Of a stretch of DNA of 64,000 nt, positions 46,366 to 57,350 are shown in pieces. The DNA lies in contig OY726571.1 in NCBI GenBank assembly GCA_963383645.1, forward strand, positions 17,301,376 to 17,365,375. The letters run 5' to 3'. Source of the stretch: Muscardinus avellanarius (Eukaryota > Chordata > Mammalia > Rodentia > Gliridae). Each line of letters opens with the position of its first letter. Positions within the stretch are counted from its first letter, which is position 1. A program made the translations under genes and the position numbers. Below the pieces are notes generated by a model, which saw only the letters and a program-made list of their open reading frames with translations, ran no database searches and had not been told where the DNA came from.

Positions 46366-48113
46366 ACTTAACCAAGGAGGTAAAAGACCTCTACAAAGAA
46401 AATTATAAAACATTGAAAAAATAAATTGAAGAAGACCTTAGAAGATGGAGAAGACCTTAGAAGATGTTCATGGATAGGCAGAATAAATATCATCAAATGA
46501 CCATACTTCCAAAAGTGATCTACAGATTCTCAACACAATACTCATTAAATCACAGAGGTCATTCCTTATAGACATAGAAAAATCAGTTCTTAAATTCATT
46601 TGGAACAACAAAAGAACCAGAATAGTCAAAGTAGTTCTGAGCAACAAAAACCATGCAGGAGAAATCATAATACCTGACTTTAAACTATATTACAAAGACA
46701 TAGTAATAAAAACAGCATGGTACCAGCACAAAAATAGATATATAGACCAATGGAGCAGAATAGAAGATTCAGGAACAAATATGCACACTTACAGCCAATT
46801 GACTTTTGACAAAGTGGCCCAAAACATACACTGGAAAAAAGATAGCCCATTCAACAAATGGTGTTGGAAGAACTGGTTAACCATATTCAGAAAAATGGAA
46901 ATAAATCCCATTTTCTCACCCTGCACAAGAGTCATTTCAAGATAGATCAAATACTTGGAAATTAGACCAGAGACCTTGAGGCTCCTTGAAGAGGGCATAG
47001 GTCCAACACTGCAACACATAGGCACAGGTAAAAACTTTCTCAACAAGACCCCAAAGGCACAAGAAACTAAAGGGTGAATCAATACATGGGATTGCATGAA
47101 ACTGAAGAGCTTCTGTACACAAAGACAACTATCAAGAACCTCAACTGAGAGCCAACAGAATAGGAGATTTTTGCCACTTACTCCTCCGATAGAAGACTAA
47201 TATCTAGACTATACAGAGAATTCAAGAAACTCAGCACTAAGAAAACAACCCAATCAGAAAGTGGGCAAGTGAAATAAATAGACACTTCATGAAAGAAGAA
47301 ATTCAAATGGCCAGTAAATCCATGAAAAAATGCTCAACCTCATTAGCAATCAGAAAGATGAAAATCAAAACTACCCAGAGATTTCACCTAACTCCAACTA
47401 GAATGGCAATCATTCAAACCACAAACAACAAAAAATGCTGGCAGGGATGTGGAGAAGTGGGGACTCTAATAGATTTTTGGTGGGATTGCAAATTAGTGCA
47501 ACCACTTTGGAAAACAGTATGGAGGATCCTCAGAAGAATGGGAATGAACTCACCATATGATCCAGCAATACCTGGCAAACTAATGCATATGTATCTATGT
47601 TCATAGTCATCCACAATTCACAATTGCCAAACTGTGGAATCAGCCAAGATGTCCATCAACAGATGAATGGATTACAAAACTGTGGAATATGTACACAATG
47701 GAATTTTACTCAGCCATAAAGTAAAACAAAATTATGTAATTTGCAGGGATATGGATGCCACTGGAGGACATTATGCTAAGTGAGATTAGAAATCAGATGC
47801 TTTCCCTAATATGTGAAAGCTAGGGAGAAAATGAGTCATAGGAGGAACTCTAGACGAAGAAGGAGATACTATAGATGAGCAAATAACGTGACCTAGCTGA
47901 GGTGATGGGAGGGCAGAAGAGGGAAATTCTCTAATGTACATGATGTACATTAACAAACTTATCAGAGTCAGTCATTAAGCCAAACATGAGAAGGAGGGAG
48001 GGGGAGGGAATGGGGTGGGAATTGGGTAAGGGCCAATTGGGTAATGTATGCATGTATGCCTCCACCATCTTGTACTCAGTTAAGATGTATAACTACAATG
48101 CACCAATAAAATT
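46366..48113 (+). mobile_element. 5'-truncated L1: ORF2 C-terminal part and 3' end
   Basis: Translated pieces show the L1 ORF2 C-terminal region: [82 protein letters not shown] and [15 protein letters not shown] and endonuclease cores are missing and several frames are broken. A local tandem duplication of GAAGACCTTAGAAGATG lies at about 46432-46466. The 3'UTR ends in CACCAATAAAA, the same terminus as the half-L1-like copies, making this family a candidate helper. Confidence 0.9.
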
Positions 48114-48448
48114 TTTAATGTACTATAAGACAATGATAAAGACTTGGTTTGGGCTAAATAACGACAGAAATGTCTATTTAAGTCTTAGGTGCATGAGATA
48201 TAAATAATGGGAATACACAAAACATTCACCCCCTCTGGCAAATTACCTAACACTTCTGAAAAGAAGTTCTCTCCCCTGTAAAGTAGCCTTGTAGACTTAA
48301 AATGCAAATTAAATGATAATTTGTATACAAGGAACTGAACATGGTTTCTGACACAATAGAAGCCTGACCCAGGGTAACAACTGCTGTCTCATTACTGTTG
48401 TTGAACACCATGAAGATGGAGTCAGCAAGCAAGTCAGCAAGCAATGGA
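48114..48448. other. No feature recognised
   Basis: Short unassigned stretch between the L1 3' end and the next SINE. Confidence 0.4.
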
Positions 48449-48636
48449 AAGCCAGGGACATTCTACCTTTGAGCTACACCGTCAGCCCTTTCTTTTTATT
48501 CTTTATTTTGAAGTAGGGTTTCACTAAGTTGCAGAGAGCCTCACTAAGTAGCTGAGGCTGTCCTTGAACCGCTATCCTCCTTTCTCAGCCTCCCAAATGC
48601 TGAGATTAAAAGTGTGCGCCACCACAGCCTAGCTAA
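48449..48636 (-). mobile_element. B1/ID composite SINE
   Basis: GGGACATTCTACCTTTGAGC, GAAGTAGGGTTTCACTAAG, CTAAGTAGCTGAGGCTG and GTGTGCGCCACCACAG in reverse complement order. Its ID-side end is truncated. Confidence 0.85.
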
Positions 48637-49243
48637 TGTTTTTTTGTTTTTAAGTTATGATACAGAAGGAAGATATCATCTGTTTGCCACGTTAAAAAAA
48701 ATACTATTTGGACTTTTTCACAACAGAGCTATTCAAAATGGAGCGAGTAGGTATTCTCCCAAAACCCAGTGAGAATATGGTAATATGATCATATTATCCA
48801 GGCTCTCATCAGCCCATCTGTCTCTTATTTCATGATAGGGACCTTTATTTGCTGAACAGGAGTAGACAGAGCGAATTTTAGCTATTAAGATACTTGAATT
48901 ATTTTCTGTTGAAACAGCTAGATTCAATATCTGAGAGAACCACACAAAGGACTTCTTCCTCTTTTATGCCTTGAAACTAAATGCAGTCTGCATTAGCAGG
49001 AAGTTTGAAAAGGAGCAACTCTGAGGAGTGACTGAAGAAGAGTGCTTCGGCCCTTCTGGGAAGTAGCAAATCCCAGAGGACTGGAATGGACGGGAGGGGG
49101 AGATGACATTTAGTCCTCTGGATGCTGCCTGGCCATCTCGGTAATCTGATTTAAATGCTTCATTACCTACTGCCACAGCCCATTATTTTCTTACTAGTGT
49201 TCTGGAATTAGAAATATGAAGAAAGGAACTAAGATTAAGATAA
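48637..49243. other. No feature recognised
   Basis: Single-copy-looking DNA between two SINEs. Minus-strand frames of about 70 codons (48733-48945, 48964-49176) have no family resemblance. Confidence 0.4.
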
Positions 49244-49440
49244 AATTGGTGACACCTGCCTGTAATCCCAGAACTAGAGGATGAGACTGGAGAATCACAG
49301 GTTGAAGGCCAGCCTCAGCAGTGGGACAAGACTCTCAGCAACCTAGAGAGACCTTATTTCAAAACGAAAAATAAAAAGGATTGGGGGTATATTTCAGAGG
49401 TAGAATGCCCCTGGGTTCAATCCCCAGCACCAAAAAAATA
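49244..49440 (+). mobile_element. Old B1/ID composite SINE
   Basis: GGTGACACCTGCCTGTAATC, AGAATCACAGGTTGAAGGCC, then GATTGGGGGTATATTTCAG and CCTGGGTTCAATCCCCAGC with an A-tail. Confidence 0.85.
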
Positions 49441-50181
49441 TTATTAATGAAACATATATGACTGTATGTATTACATAGAATTGTGTTCTCTGTATAGTGT
49501 TCAGATGTCATGATTTCTATGAAATGTCATTTAATGTTATTATAGATTCTATCTAGATAATAAGGTATGTGCTATTTTTTACCATCTTCTTTTGCTTTTC
49601 TGTAGTACTTGAATTCTTTATAATGAGTATGAATTTTATTTCATAACATAAATATGGAAAATGTTGTTTAAATGTCAGGGTGATAGGTCCATTCCTCACC
49701 TATGGAACTCAGGATTGGTTAAGTCCTTGGCTAATGACGCAGAAAAGAATTTCTGCACCAGGCAGTCAGAGACACAGAGAGAGGCTTATATAGGAAATGT
49801 AGGGATACAGTTTCAGGGAGCAAGTGGGACGTCTCAGGAGGGAGAGAGCAACTTTGGGGTCTTTCTGGTCATTTTATAGGAAACCCTGAGAGGGTATAGA
49901 GCACATGGCAGGGATGGGGTCCTGTCCCCTTTCTTTGAATACTCAGGTTCCTGCCATTTGATTGGTGGGTGCTGGGTGATGCTTGGGCTTGACCAATAGT
50001 CAGACTTTTTGGGAGGATCCTCTTTCAGGTGGGAAGATAGGCTATTATGACTAACAACTGTGCACCTATTGAGGACCTTTGCCTAGGAAAGGACAGGACA
50101 GAGAGGCTTTTATGATTAAAACTGTGGTCAGTGAAGGGCTTTGGCCTAAGTAAGAACAGACCCTGGAGGGCGAAGATAATG
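49441..50181. other. No gene recognised
   Basis: Unassigned DNA. A minus/plus echo of GGAAAGGACAGGACAGAG and TATGA...ACTGTG phrases around 49990-50150 hints at a short ancient tandem duplication. Confidence 0.35.
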
Positions 50182-50191
50182 AAGTCTCTAG

Positions 50192-50196
50192 ATTTA

Positions 50197-50249
<53 letters not shown>

Positions 50250-50430
50250 GGTACTGGGGTTCCTGGAAACCCTTCTACCTCCAGGCTACACTCCCAGACC
50301 TATTTTCTTATACTTTTTTATTTGGAAACAGGGTCTCTTAAGCCAGCGCGGCTGGCTTCGAACCAGCACGAACCTCCTGTGTCTGCCTCCCAAGTGCAGG
50401 GATTGCAAACGTGCACCACCATGCCCGGCA
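50192..50430 (-). mobile_element. B1/ID SINE with (TTA)n tail and target duplication
   Basis: The tail is expanded to (TTA)n at about 50196-50248. The body follows from GGTACTGGGGTTCCTGG to ACCACCATGCCCGGC. AAGTCTCTAG at 50182-50191 and 50431-50440 is the target duplication. It lies 20 bp from the right half-L1 copy. Confidence 0.92.
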
Positions 50431-51308
50431 AAGTCTCTAGGTTTTAAAACTAATTTTCCAGGCGACTGAGAAAAGCGGGGCTTAAGAGCCCCGCTAACAA
50501 CCAATCTCTATTACCACAAAATCAGCGCCTTTCATAGCCAGAAAACACCATCACCAGAGAAACAAAAAAATCACCAGCCCCAGAGAGGAGGGGGTCTCAT
50601 AACAGAACTCAGAGCCACAGAGGAGATATGCCAGCCTCACGGCTGAACATGCGGCAGCAGCGGCGAGCTAACCGGACGGCTACGGCTACAAACCAACACA
50701 TGCAACAACCCACCAGGCTCCAGAGAGGAGCAGTAGGCAGCGATCCGAGGTGAGCCGCTGCGGAAGAGCCCAGACAGCGAGCCGAGGTAGGCCGCTGTGG
50801 AAGAGCCTTGCGGGATTCGGCAGATTTTTCGGCGCAGGAAGAACCTAAAGATCCCAGTGGCTGGGCTCAGCACACGCTGCAGGGACTCAGAGCAGAGTTC
50901 AAAAACAGAGAAGAAATACGCCAGCCTCACGGCCGAGGGCGTAGCAGCGGCGCCATATTGCCACCAGCGGCAGCAGCAGCAGCAGCGAATTCAGAGTCCG
51001 CTACAGCTCCATCTGTGTATTCAATAACAGTGAGTCAAATTGTGGGCCCCAGAGGAGAAATCCCAGTACTGACTCCCAGGGACTTGACCCAGTGGGGGAG
51101 TGGCGGTGGCAGAGATATCACACCATAGGAGAACGCGCAACCTGGCACCCCCCATAGTCTAAAGCAGCCTCTATCGACTCTCTGGGTTGGAGACTCTGTG
51201 ATACAACCCAGTAAAGGAGTAGTGGGGACTGACGAGATCCAGAGCACCTTAAGTGAAGTCGTAGTGACCCAAGGGAAGAACCCAGAGAAGGCACAAACTC
51301 CCGAAATC

Positions 51309-52226
51309 ATGGGAAAGAGGAACAACAATGGAGCAATGAATGCCCACAACCCCACAACATCAGAACCCGATAAAACAGAAATTCAGAGATTTCTAGAAGA
51401 TCAAATCAGGAAAATAACTGTAAAAATAATAGAGGTGTTTCGAAAAGAATTCAGAGAGAGCCAAAGAAGGATAAATGATGCAATTAATGAAGTAAAGGCC
51501 TCAATTCAAAGTACAAACAACCGATTTGACCACATAGAGAATAGAATCTCGCTCTTAGAAGATGATCACTCCAAACATGAATGCATAGTTTCTAATCTAG
51601 AAAAAAATATCTGACAGCAGGAATCTGACATTGAAGAAATATGGGCCCAGTTTAAGAGAGCTAACCTAAGAATAATTGGAATAGAGGAGGGAAAAGAAGG
51701 TGAAACCAAAGGGATCAACAATATCTTCAAGGAAGTAATAGCAGAAAATTTTCCAAACATAGAGCAAGAGGTCGATACACAGCTCCAGGAAACTTATAAA
51801 ACTCCCTTTAGACAGTATCAGAGAAGAGGATCCCCACGCCACATAACTGTCAAAATGACCAATGTGGAAGCCAAGCAGAGAATCTTAAAGGCAACAAAAA
51901 CAAAGGGCCAAGTGACATTCAGAGGCAAACCAATTAGAATCACGCCAGACTTCCCAAACCAAGTCATGAGAGTCAGAAGGGCTTGGAGTAACATATTCCA
52001 AACTCTGAAAGAAAACAACTTCCAGCCAAAAATTTCCTACCCAGCAAAACTTTCTATCAAATTAGATGGAGAAATAAGAAGCTTCCATGACAAACAGAAA
52101 CTGAAGGAATTTATGTCTTCAAAACCAGCACTAGAGAAAATACTCAAAGAGATTAACTACAAAGAAGAAATAGGTAACACACATCAGAACCAGAGAAACA
52201 AGATTTTCCATCCAACAGACAAATAA
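51309..52226 (+). pseudogene. L1-type ORF1, right copy, one internal stop
   Basis: 918 nt in one frame from MGKRNN to PTDK, broken only by a TGA at 51612-51614 (codon 102), where the left copy has a sense codon. Coiled coil in the N-terminal third, then the conserved L1 ORF1 core (KPIRITPDFP, NFQPKISYPAKLS). The last 123 residues differ from the left copy at 4 positions. The GTG-started frame upstream of 51309 is 5'UTR. No ORF2 follows. Confidence 0.87.
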
Positions 52227-53018
52227 GATTGGTTATCTGTGGAGATTCATTACTTATGTTAGTCTTTTACCTATCTCTAAATTGTATTGTTTGCTTTTAT
52301 TGTTAATTTTTAGGATGTCTAGTTGGAATATTAATATACCTTCAGATATAGCATTTGGAAATATTTTATCCCATTCTATCAGTAACTTTTAACTCTGTTT
52401 ATATTGTCTTTGGATATACAATATTTTATTTTTTAGAGAGTTTGTATACTCTTTTGTTGCCTGTGCCACTGAAATCATATCCAAGAAATCACTGCCAATT
52501 TCAATGTTGTGAGGTTTTATGACCCAGATTTTCTTCTAAAAGTTTATAGTCTTAAGATTTATATTTAGGTCTTTTATCTATTTTGAGTTAATATTTGTAT
52601 ATGGGATTAGGTAAGGGTCCAATTTTATTCTTTTCCATGTAATTATTATTTTTCAACAATATTTAGTTAAAAGATTATTATTTCCTCCACCAAATGTTCG
52701 TGGAAACCTTGTCAAAAATAACTTGACAATATATGGAAGAATGTATCTCTAGGCTTTTATTTAACTCCAATGGTTTATATATCTGCCTTTAGAACAGTAC
52801 TACATAGCTTTATATGGTTTGAAATTAGAAAATATATATCTTCTAGCTTTGTTCTTTTTTGAGATCGTTTTGGGTACCTAGAGTCCATATTCCATATTAG
52901 GATAGATTTTTTTCTGAAAAATAAATATATAAATATATGATAGTTTCACCTAAAAAAAAAAGAAAAAAATATTCTCTGGTAAGAAAGAAAGCAAAAAGAA
53001 ATATTAAAATGCTATCTT

Positions 53019-53208
53019 TTGCCGGGCGTGGTGGCGCACGCTTGTAATCCCCGCGCTTGGGAGGCAGAGACAGGAGGATCGCGCAGGTTCGAAGCCAGCC
53101 GCGCGCGCTGGTTTAGGAGACCCTGTTTCCAAAATGAAAATGTAAAAAATAGGTCTGGGAGCGTAGCCCGGAGGTAGAAGGGCTTCCAGGAACCCCAGTA
53201 CCACCACC

Positions 53209-53236
<28 letters not shown>
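53019..53236 (+). mobile_element. Young B1/ID SINE inside the right half-L1 copy
   Basis: Complete recent SINE with poly-A. GCTATCTTT flanks it on both sides. The left half-L1 copy has the uninterrupted site (about 39335), which serves as a built-in empty-site control. Confidence 0.95.
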
Positions 53237-53239
<3 letters not shown>

Positions 53240-53567
53240 TCTTTAAGTTATCAAAAGCTTGGTATCAGACAAATGAAACTGTTATGTGAGATTATCATTT
53301 TTAATTTTGGATAGATTGCTATAATACTAGATGTCAACCACTAAGCCAAGCATAGGTAAGAGGGATGGGGAGGGAACGGGGTGGGGATCGGGTGGGGGTT
53401 GACTGGGCGATGTGTGCATATATGCCTACAAAAGTTTTTTGTATCCCACTATGATGTATGAATACAGTGCACCAATAAAAAATTAAAAAAAAAGAATTAA
53501 AAAAAAGAAATGGACAGAGAAAAAAAATAAAAATAAAAATAAATGTAAAAAAAGCCACTAATTTTCC

Positions 53568-53963
53568 CTTTCCCAGTTTGTCTCCTTTCTACCTAATCTT
53601 TCATTTCGCCTATCCTACCTCAAGAATAATATATAAACAGTCAACAGAATTCCTAAATGTGTGATGTTACTGAAATGCTAACTAAAAAAGTAATATTTAC
53701 CAGTTAAACAGCATTGTCCTAAGCGTACAACTGTAAAAACAGTAAAGCCGAGCATGCACAAACTCTTCATTCCACAAAGCTCAGGAGACAGAAACTGGTG
53801 AAGGAAAACAGGTTCTTTTAAAGTCAGCCTTGAGGAAGACAGAAGAGACCTTTTCTATCTCAAATCTTCATCTTTAGGGGCCCAGGCGGTATGAGCAGCT
53901 TTTCCAGAGAGGCGATACAGATAAAGAGCAAGAAAATATATATTTATATATATATATAATTTA
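53568..53963. other. No gene recognised; AT run at 53935-53960
   Basis: Unassigned DNA ending in an (AT)n stretch just before the 53964 duplicated segment. Confidence 0.4.
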
Positions 53964-54197
53964 GCCACTGTGCCCAGCAGCCCTTAAGAGGACAGACACC
54001 AGCGGGCGTGATGGTGCATGCTTGTCATCCCAGCTTTGGGGATGCTGAGACAGGAGAATCGCAGTTTGCAGACAGCCTCGGCTACTGAGGCCCTCCACAA
54101 CTCAGTGAGACCCTGTTTCAAAAGAATAAAAAATAGGGCTGGGAGTGTTACTCGGAGGTAGAATGACCCTGGGTTCCATCCCCAGGACTGAAAAAAA
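53964..54197 (+). mobile_element. B1/ID SINE carrying 37 bp of 5' flank, copy A
   Basis: The SINE proper starts at about 54001 (AGCGGGCGTGATGG). The 37 bases before it (GCCACTGTGCCCAGC then AGCCCTTAAGAGGACAG) are the same as before the SINE at 56115-56348. The two 234-bp blocks differ at about five positions. The left edge abuts (AT)n sequence. Confidence 0.85.
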
Positions 54198-55311
54198 TTA
54201 TAATATATATTATATTTGTATGACTATACATGCAGATGTAGCTAAAGCCATACAAGATGAATTTACATTAAACAAAGACTACATCATCCCAAATCATCCT
54301 AAAGCAGTCTCTTCCAATCAACACCTCGCACACTGTACTATAACCTCCTCCCACTGGAGTGCAGGGACTGCATAAGTCTTGCAAGCCAACTGCTAAGTCA
54401 CAGAATATCCAAGCTGCATTACAGTGAAGCCTGTCTCTACAGTCTTTCGCTGGATTTATTATGCTAAAATAATGGTTTTGTTTAGATGGCTGAGGATAAG
54501 TGAGGCACATTAATTTAATTTGGAGACTCCTCTCCTGCCCTAAAGACCCTGCTTTCATGAACACACAGTGTGTGTTTCCTTTCCTATCTCTCGGAGGGTT
54601 TGGCATTTATGTTTTTATTATGTTTTATTATACCAGATAAATAGGAAGCCAGTCAAAGAGGCTAGGTGGATCTACTTAACCAAGAATGACACCCAGAGGA
54701 AAGAATGAGAGACAGGAAGCCCTACAGGTAGATTTGGATGAGTGCGTGGAGGATTCGACAAAACATATATATTCAGAACATCCACAGAGTCTGCATTCTC
54801 ATATTCAATCACCTGTGGGTTGGAAAAATTGTGTCTGTAGTGCACATTTACATACTTTTACTTATTATTTCCTAAACAATGCAGTATAACAATGATTTAC
54901 ATACACTTACGTTGTGTTAGGAATTATAAGCAACCTAGAAATTATTTGAAATATACAGGAGGATGTTCAAAGGTTATATGCAAATGCTATGCCGTTTTCT
55001 TTGATGAACTCAGGCATCCAAGATTATGATATCTGCGGAGGATCCTGGATTAACTGTTTTCTATATATACGTTCGTTCTTATGGAGAGTAGAAACAAATG
55101 AGTCTTGAAAAGCATTCCTGGTGATGAATTGATTGCTTTTTATGTGCTTGAGTTAAATGTAAATGCTTCTTTCTCGTTACCATGGGCTTTCTGGGGGACT
55201 ATTTTTCTGGGAAGAGGAGAATTCTGTGTGAACACTTAGATATGGACTTAACATCCAGTTTAAAACTCAACACAGATAAAATACTTCTCTGGGATTATCA
55301 ATGGATTTTTT
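54198..55311. other. No gene recognised
   Basis: AT-rich DNA without a supported element. A minus-strand frame of 112 codons (54268-54606) has no family resemblance. Confidence 0.4.
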
Positions 55312-55513
55312 TTCAGTACTGGGGCTTGAACCCAAGGGCATTCTACTTCTGAGCTATACCCACACTTCTACTTTTTATTCTTTATTTTGAAACAGTGTCT
55401 CACTAATTGCAGAGGGCCTCACTAAGTAGCTGAGGCTGGCTGTGAACCTGCAATCCTCCTCTCTCAGCCTCCCAAGTACTGGGATTTCAAGCCTGCTCCA
55501 CCACCGTGAAGCC
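55312..55513 (-). mobile_element. B1/ID composite SINE
   Basis: CAGTACTGGGGCTTGAACCC, CTTCTGAGCTATACCC, GAAACAGTGTCTCAC, GTAGCTGAGGCTGGCTG and CAGCCTCCCAAGTACTGGG in reverse complement order. Confidence 0.85.
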
Positions 55514-55542
55514 TAATGAATCTTTGTAAAAAGAGACACAGA

Positions 55543-55628
55543 GGGGCTAGAGGAAGTGCTCAGTTCATAGAATGCTTGCCTAGCATACACAAGGCCCTGG
55601 GTTCTACCCTCAGCCCTGCAAAAGAAAA
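55543..55628 (+). mobile_element. ID element (tRNA-derived SINE)
   Basis: GGGGCTAGAGGAAGTGCTCAG, ATGCTTGCCTAGCATACAC and AAGGCCCTGGGTTCTACCC follow the ID consensus with A- and B-box-like parts, then an A-rich tail. Confidence 0.85.
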
Positions 55629-55811
55629 TGGTGAATGTTAATAGTGTATAAGTAGGAAATACCTCTATTCTGCTTTCTTTGGGTTCTTCTCATTTATTCA
55701 TCTACTTTCCTAGAATTCTGTGATGACATCAGGACACTTACTTTCTTCTATTAAGACTTTTGGCTAATTCTAGAGGCTCTGAAATTTCTCTTCTAATCAT
55801 TTTTTTTCTCT

Positions 55812-55901
55812 TTTCGTTGGTTCTGGGAATTGAACCCAGGGCTTTGTGTATGCTAGCAAGCAGAGCGCTGACTCTGCCCCTGAGCTGCACTCCATCCCCC
55901 T
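55812..55901 (-). mobile_element. ID element (tRNA-derived SINE)
   Basis: Reverse complement of ID: GGGAATTGAACCCAGGGC, TGTGTATGCTAGCAAGC and CCCCTGAGCTGCACTCC. It pairs in inverted orientation with the ID at 55543. Confidence 0.85.
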
Positions 55902-56014
55902 TTTCATCTCTTGTAGTAGAACCGATCAACTGCCCATCCTCCAGCTTTGATTATTGTTCATAATTTAATGCTGCAATGATCTGTTCAACAGTGAGAAGGC
56001 CCTTCAGTTTTTGT

Positions 56015-56130
56015 TGTTACTGTTTTTTGACATAGTGTCTTTTATGTTGGTTTTGTCCCCACAATCCTCCTGCATGAGCCTCTGCCTCTGTGGTGGTGGC
56101 CATTACAAGTAGGAGCCACTGTGCCCAGCA
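56015..56130 (-). mobile_element. Degenerate B1 half
   Basis: TTTTTTGACATAGTGTC, CACAATCCTCCTGCATGAGCC and TACAAGTAGGAGCCACTGTG read as reverse-complement B1. Its terminal GCCACTGTGCCCAGC is included in the duplicated segment. Confidence 0.6.
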
Positions 56131-56348
56131 GCCCTTAAGAGGACAGACACCAGTGGGCGTGGTGGTGCATGCTTGTCATCCCAGCTTTGGGGATGCTGAG
56201 ACAGGAGAATCGCAGTTTGCAGACAGCCTCAGCTACTGAGGCCCTCCACAACTCAGTGAGACCCTGTTTCAAAAGAATTAAAAATAGGGCTGGGAGTGTT
56301 ACTCGGAGGTAGAATGATCCTGGGTTCCATCCCCAGGACTGAAAAAAA
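56115..56348 (+). mobile_element. B1/ID SINE with the same 5' flank, copy B
   Basis: Same 234-bp block as 53964-54197. Here the 5' flank continues upstream into the B1 fragment at 56015, so this copy probably preserves the source context. Confidence 0.85.
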
Positions 56349-56542
56349 GGACAGAAACCTTGAAGTGATTGACATTGGTAGTAATTACCAATCAGGACTA
56401 GAGAGGCGGAACATTATCCTTGCAGGACACACAGATGCCAGAACATGAATTCCTTAACAGTTTGAATTGAAGATAAAGCTAATAGATGACTTACTACTGG
56501 CCTTCCTATATTTTTTTTTTACTCCTTTTTGTTGTTGTTCTT

Positions 56543-56850
56543 AGCAAGACCCTCAGCAACTTACCAAGGCTCTGTTTCAAAATAAAAAATAAGAAGGGCT
56601 AGGAGTGTAGCTCAGCGGTAGAATGCCTCCAGGTTTAATCCCCAGCACCACCAACAAAAAACAGAGTACCAAAGAGAAAGCCAGCTACTCGGGAGGAGGA
56701 TCACAAGTTTGAGGCCAACCTGAGCAATTTAATGAAACCCTGTCTCAAAATAAAATTTACAAAGGGATTGGAGGGCTGGAGATGTAGTTCAGTGGTAGAC
56801 TTCTTGCCTACCTTATGTACCAGGGCCTTCCGAGCTACACTCCTAGCCCT
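56543..56850 (+). mobile_element. Two adjacent B1/ID SINE pieces
   Basis: First piece 56543-56660 (CTCAGCAACTTACCAAGG, GGAGTGTAGCTCAGCGG, AATCCCCAGCACC). Second piece 56681-56850 (CCAGCTACTCGGGAGG, AGTTTGAGGCCAACC, GGCTGGAGATGTAGTTC, an ID-like end). Both plus strand. Confidence 0.75.
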
Positions 56851-56993
56851 TTTTATTTTTTATTTTGAAACAAAGTCTTGGTAAGTTGCCGAGGGTCTTG
56901 CTAAGTTATTGAAGCTGGCCTTGAACCTGTAGTCCTTCTTTCTCAGCCTCGCAACTACTGGGACTGCAGGAATATGTCACCTTGTCTGGATGT
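56828..56993 (-). mobile_element. B1/ID composite SINE, truncated
   Basis: CCGAGCTACACTCCTAGCCC, GAAACAAAGTCTTGGTAAG, TTGAAGCTGGCCTTGAAC, CAGCCTCGCAACTACTGGG. Confidence 0.75.
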
Positions 56994-57159
56994 TTTTAGT
57001 ACTCGTAATATAGTGTTTCTCTAGAGTCAGTTTTTTTCTCTCAATAATTTTCAGGGACAGGCAATAGAGTAAATATAACCATTTTAATAGATAGTTCTTC
57101 TTGTAGAAAATATACGGTATTAGTATATTGCATTCCATTACTTTTATAAAATGTTAACT

Positions 57160-57350
57160 TGCTCTAGTTCTTGGAAGGTTAAGACAGGAGGATTGCAGGT
57201 TTGAGGCCTGCCTCAGCAACTTAGGCCCTCAGCAACTCTAAGTTAGACTTATTTCAAAATAAAAAAATAAAATAGAGCTGGAGGTGTAACTCAGAGGCAG
57301 AATGCCCCTGGGTTCAATTACCAGGACCAAACCAAACCAACCAAATAAAC
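57160..57350 (+). mobile_element. Old B1/ID composite SINE
   Basis: TAAGACAGGAGGATTGCAGG, TTGAGGCCTGCCTCAGC, GCTGGAGGTGTAACTCAG, CCTGGGTTCAATTACC, then an A/C-rich tail. Confidence 0.8.

Larger units (their letters stand above)
50460..53556 (+). mobile_element. Half-L1 (HAL1-like) chimaera, right copy
   Basis: Same order as the left copy: 5'UTR 50460-51308 with a GC hairpin near 50475-50497; ORF1 51309-52226; an antisense L1 ORF2 segment about 52250-52940; a 3' part interrupted by a SINE (53019-53236); terminal CACCAATAAAA (about 53470) and a long A-rich tail. The first roughly 18 bases of the left copy's 5' end are missing. ACTAATTTTCC at 50449-50459 and 53557-53567 is its own 11-bp target duplication, different from that of the left copy, so this is a separate retroposition event and not a copy by inversion. 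Confidence 0.85.

Noticed and set aside
39086..53556. The inverted pair considered as one large palindromic segmental duplication
   Set aside because: Homology stops exactly at the element ends, each copy has its own target duplication, and flanks are unrelated.
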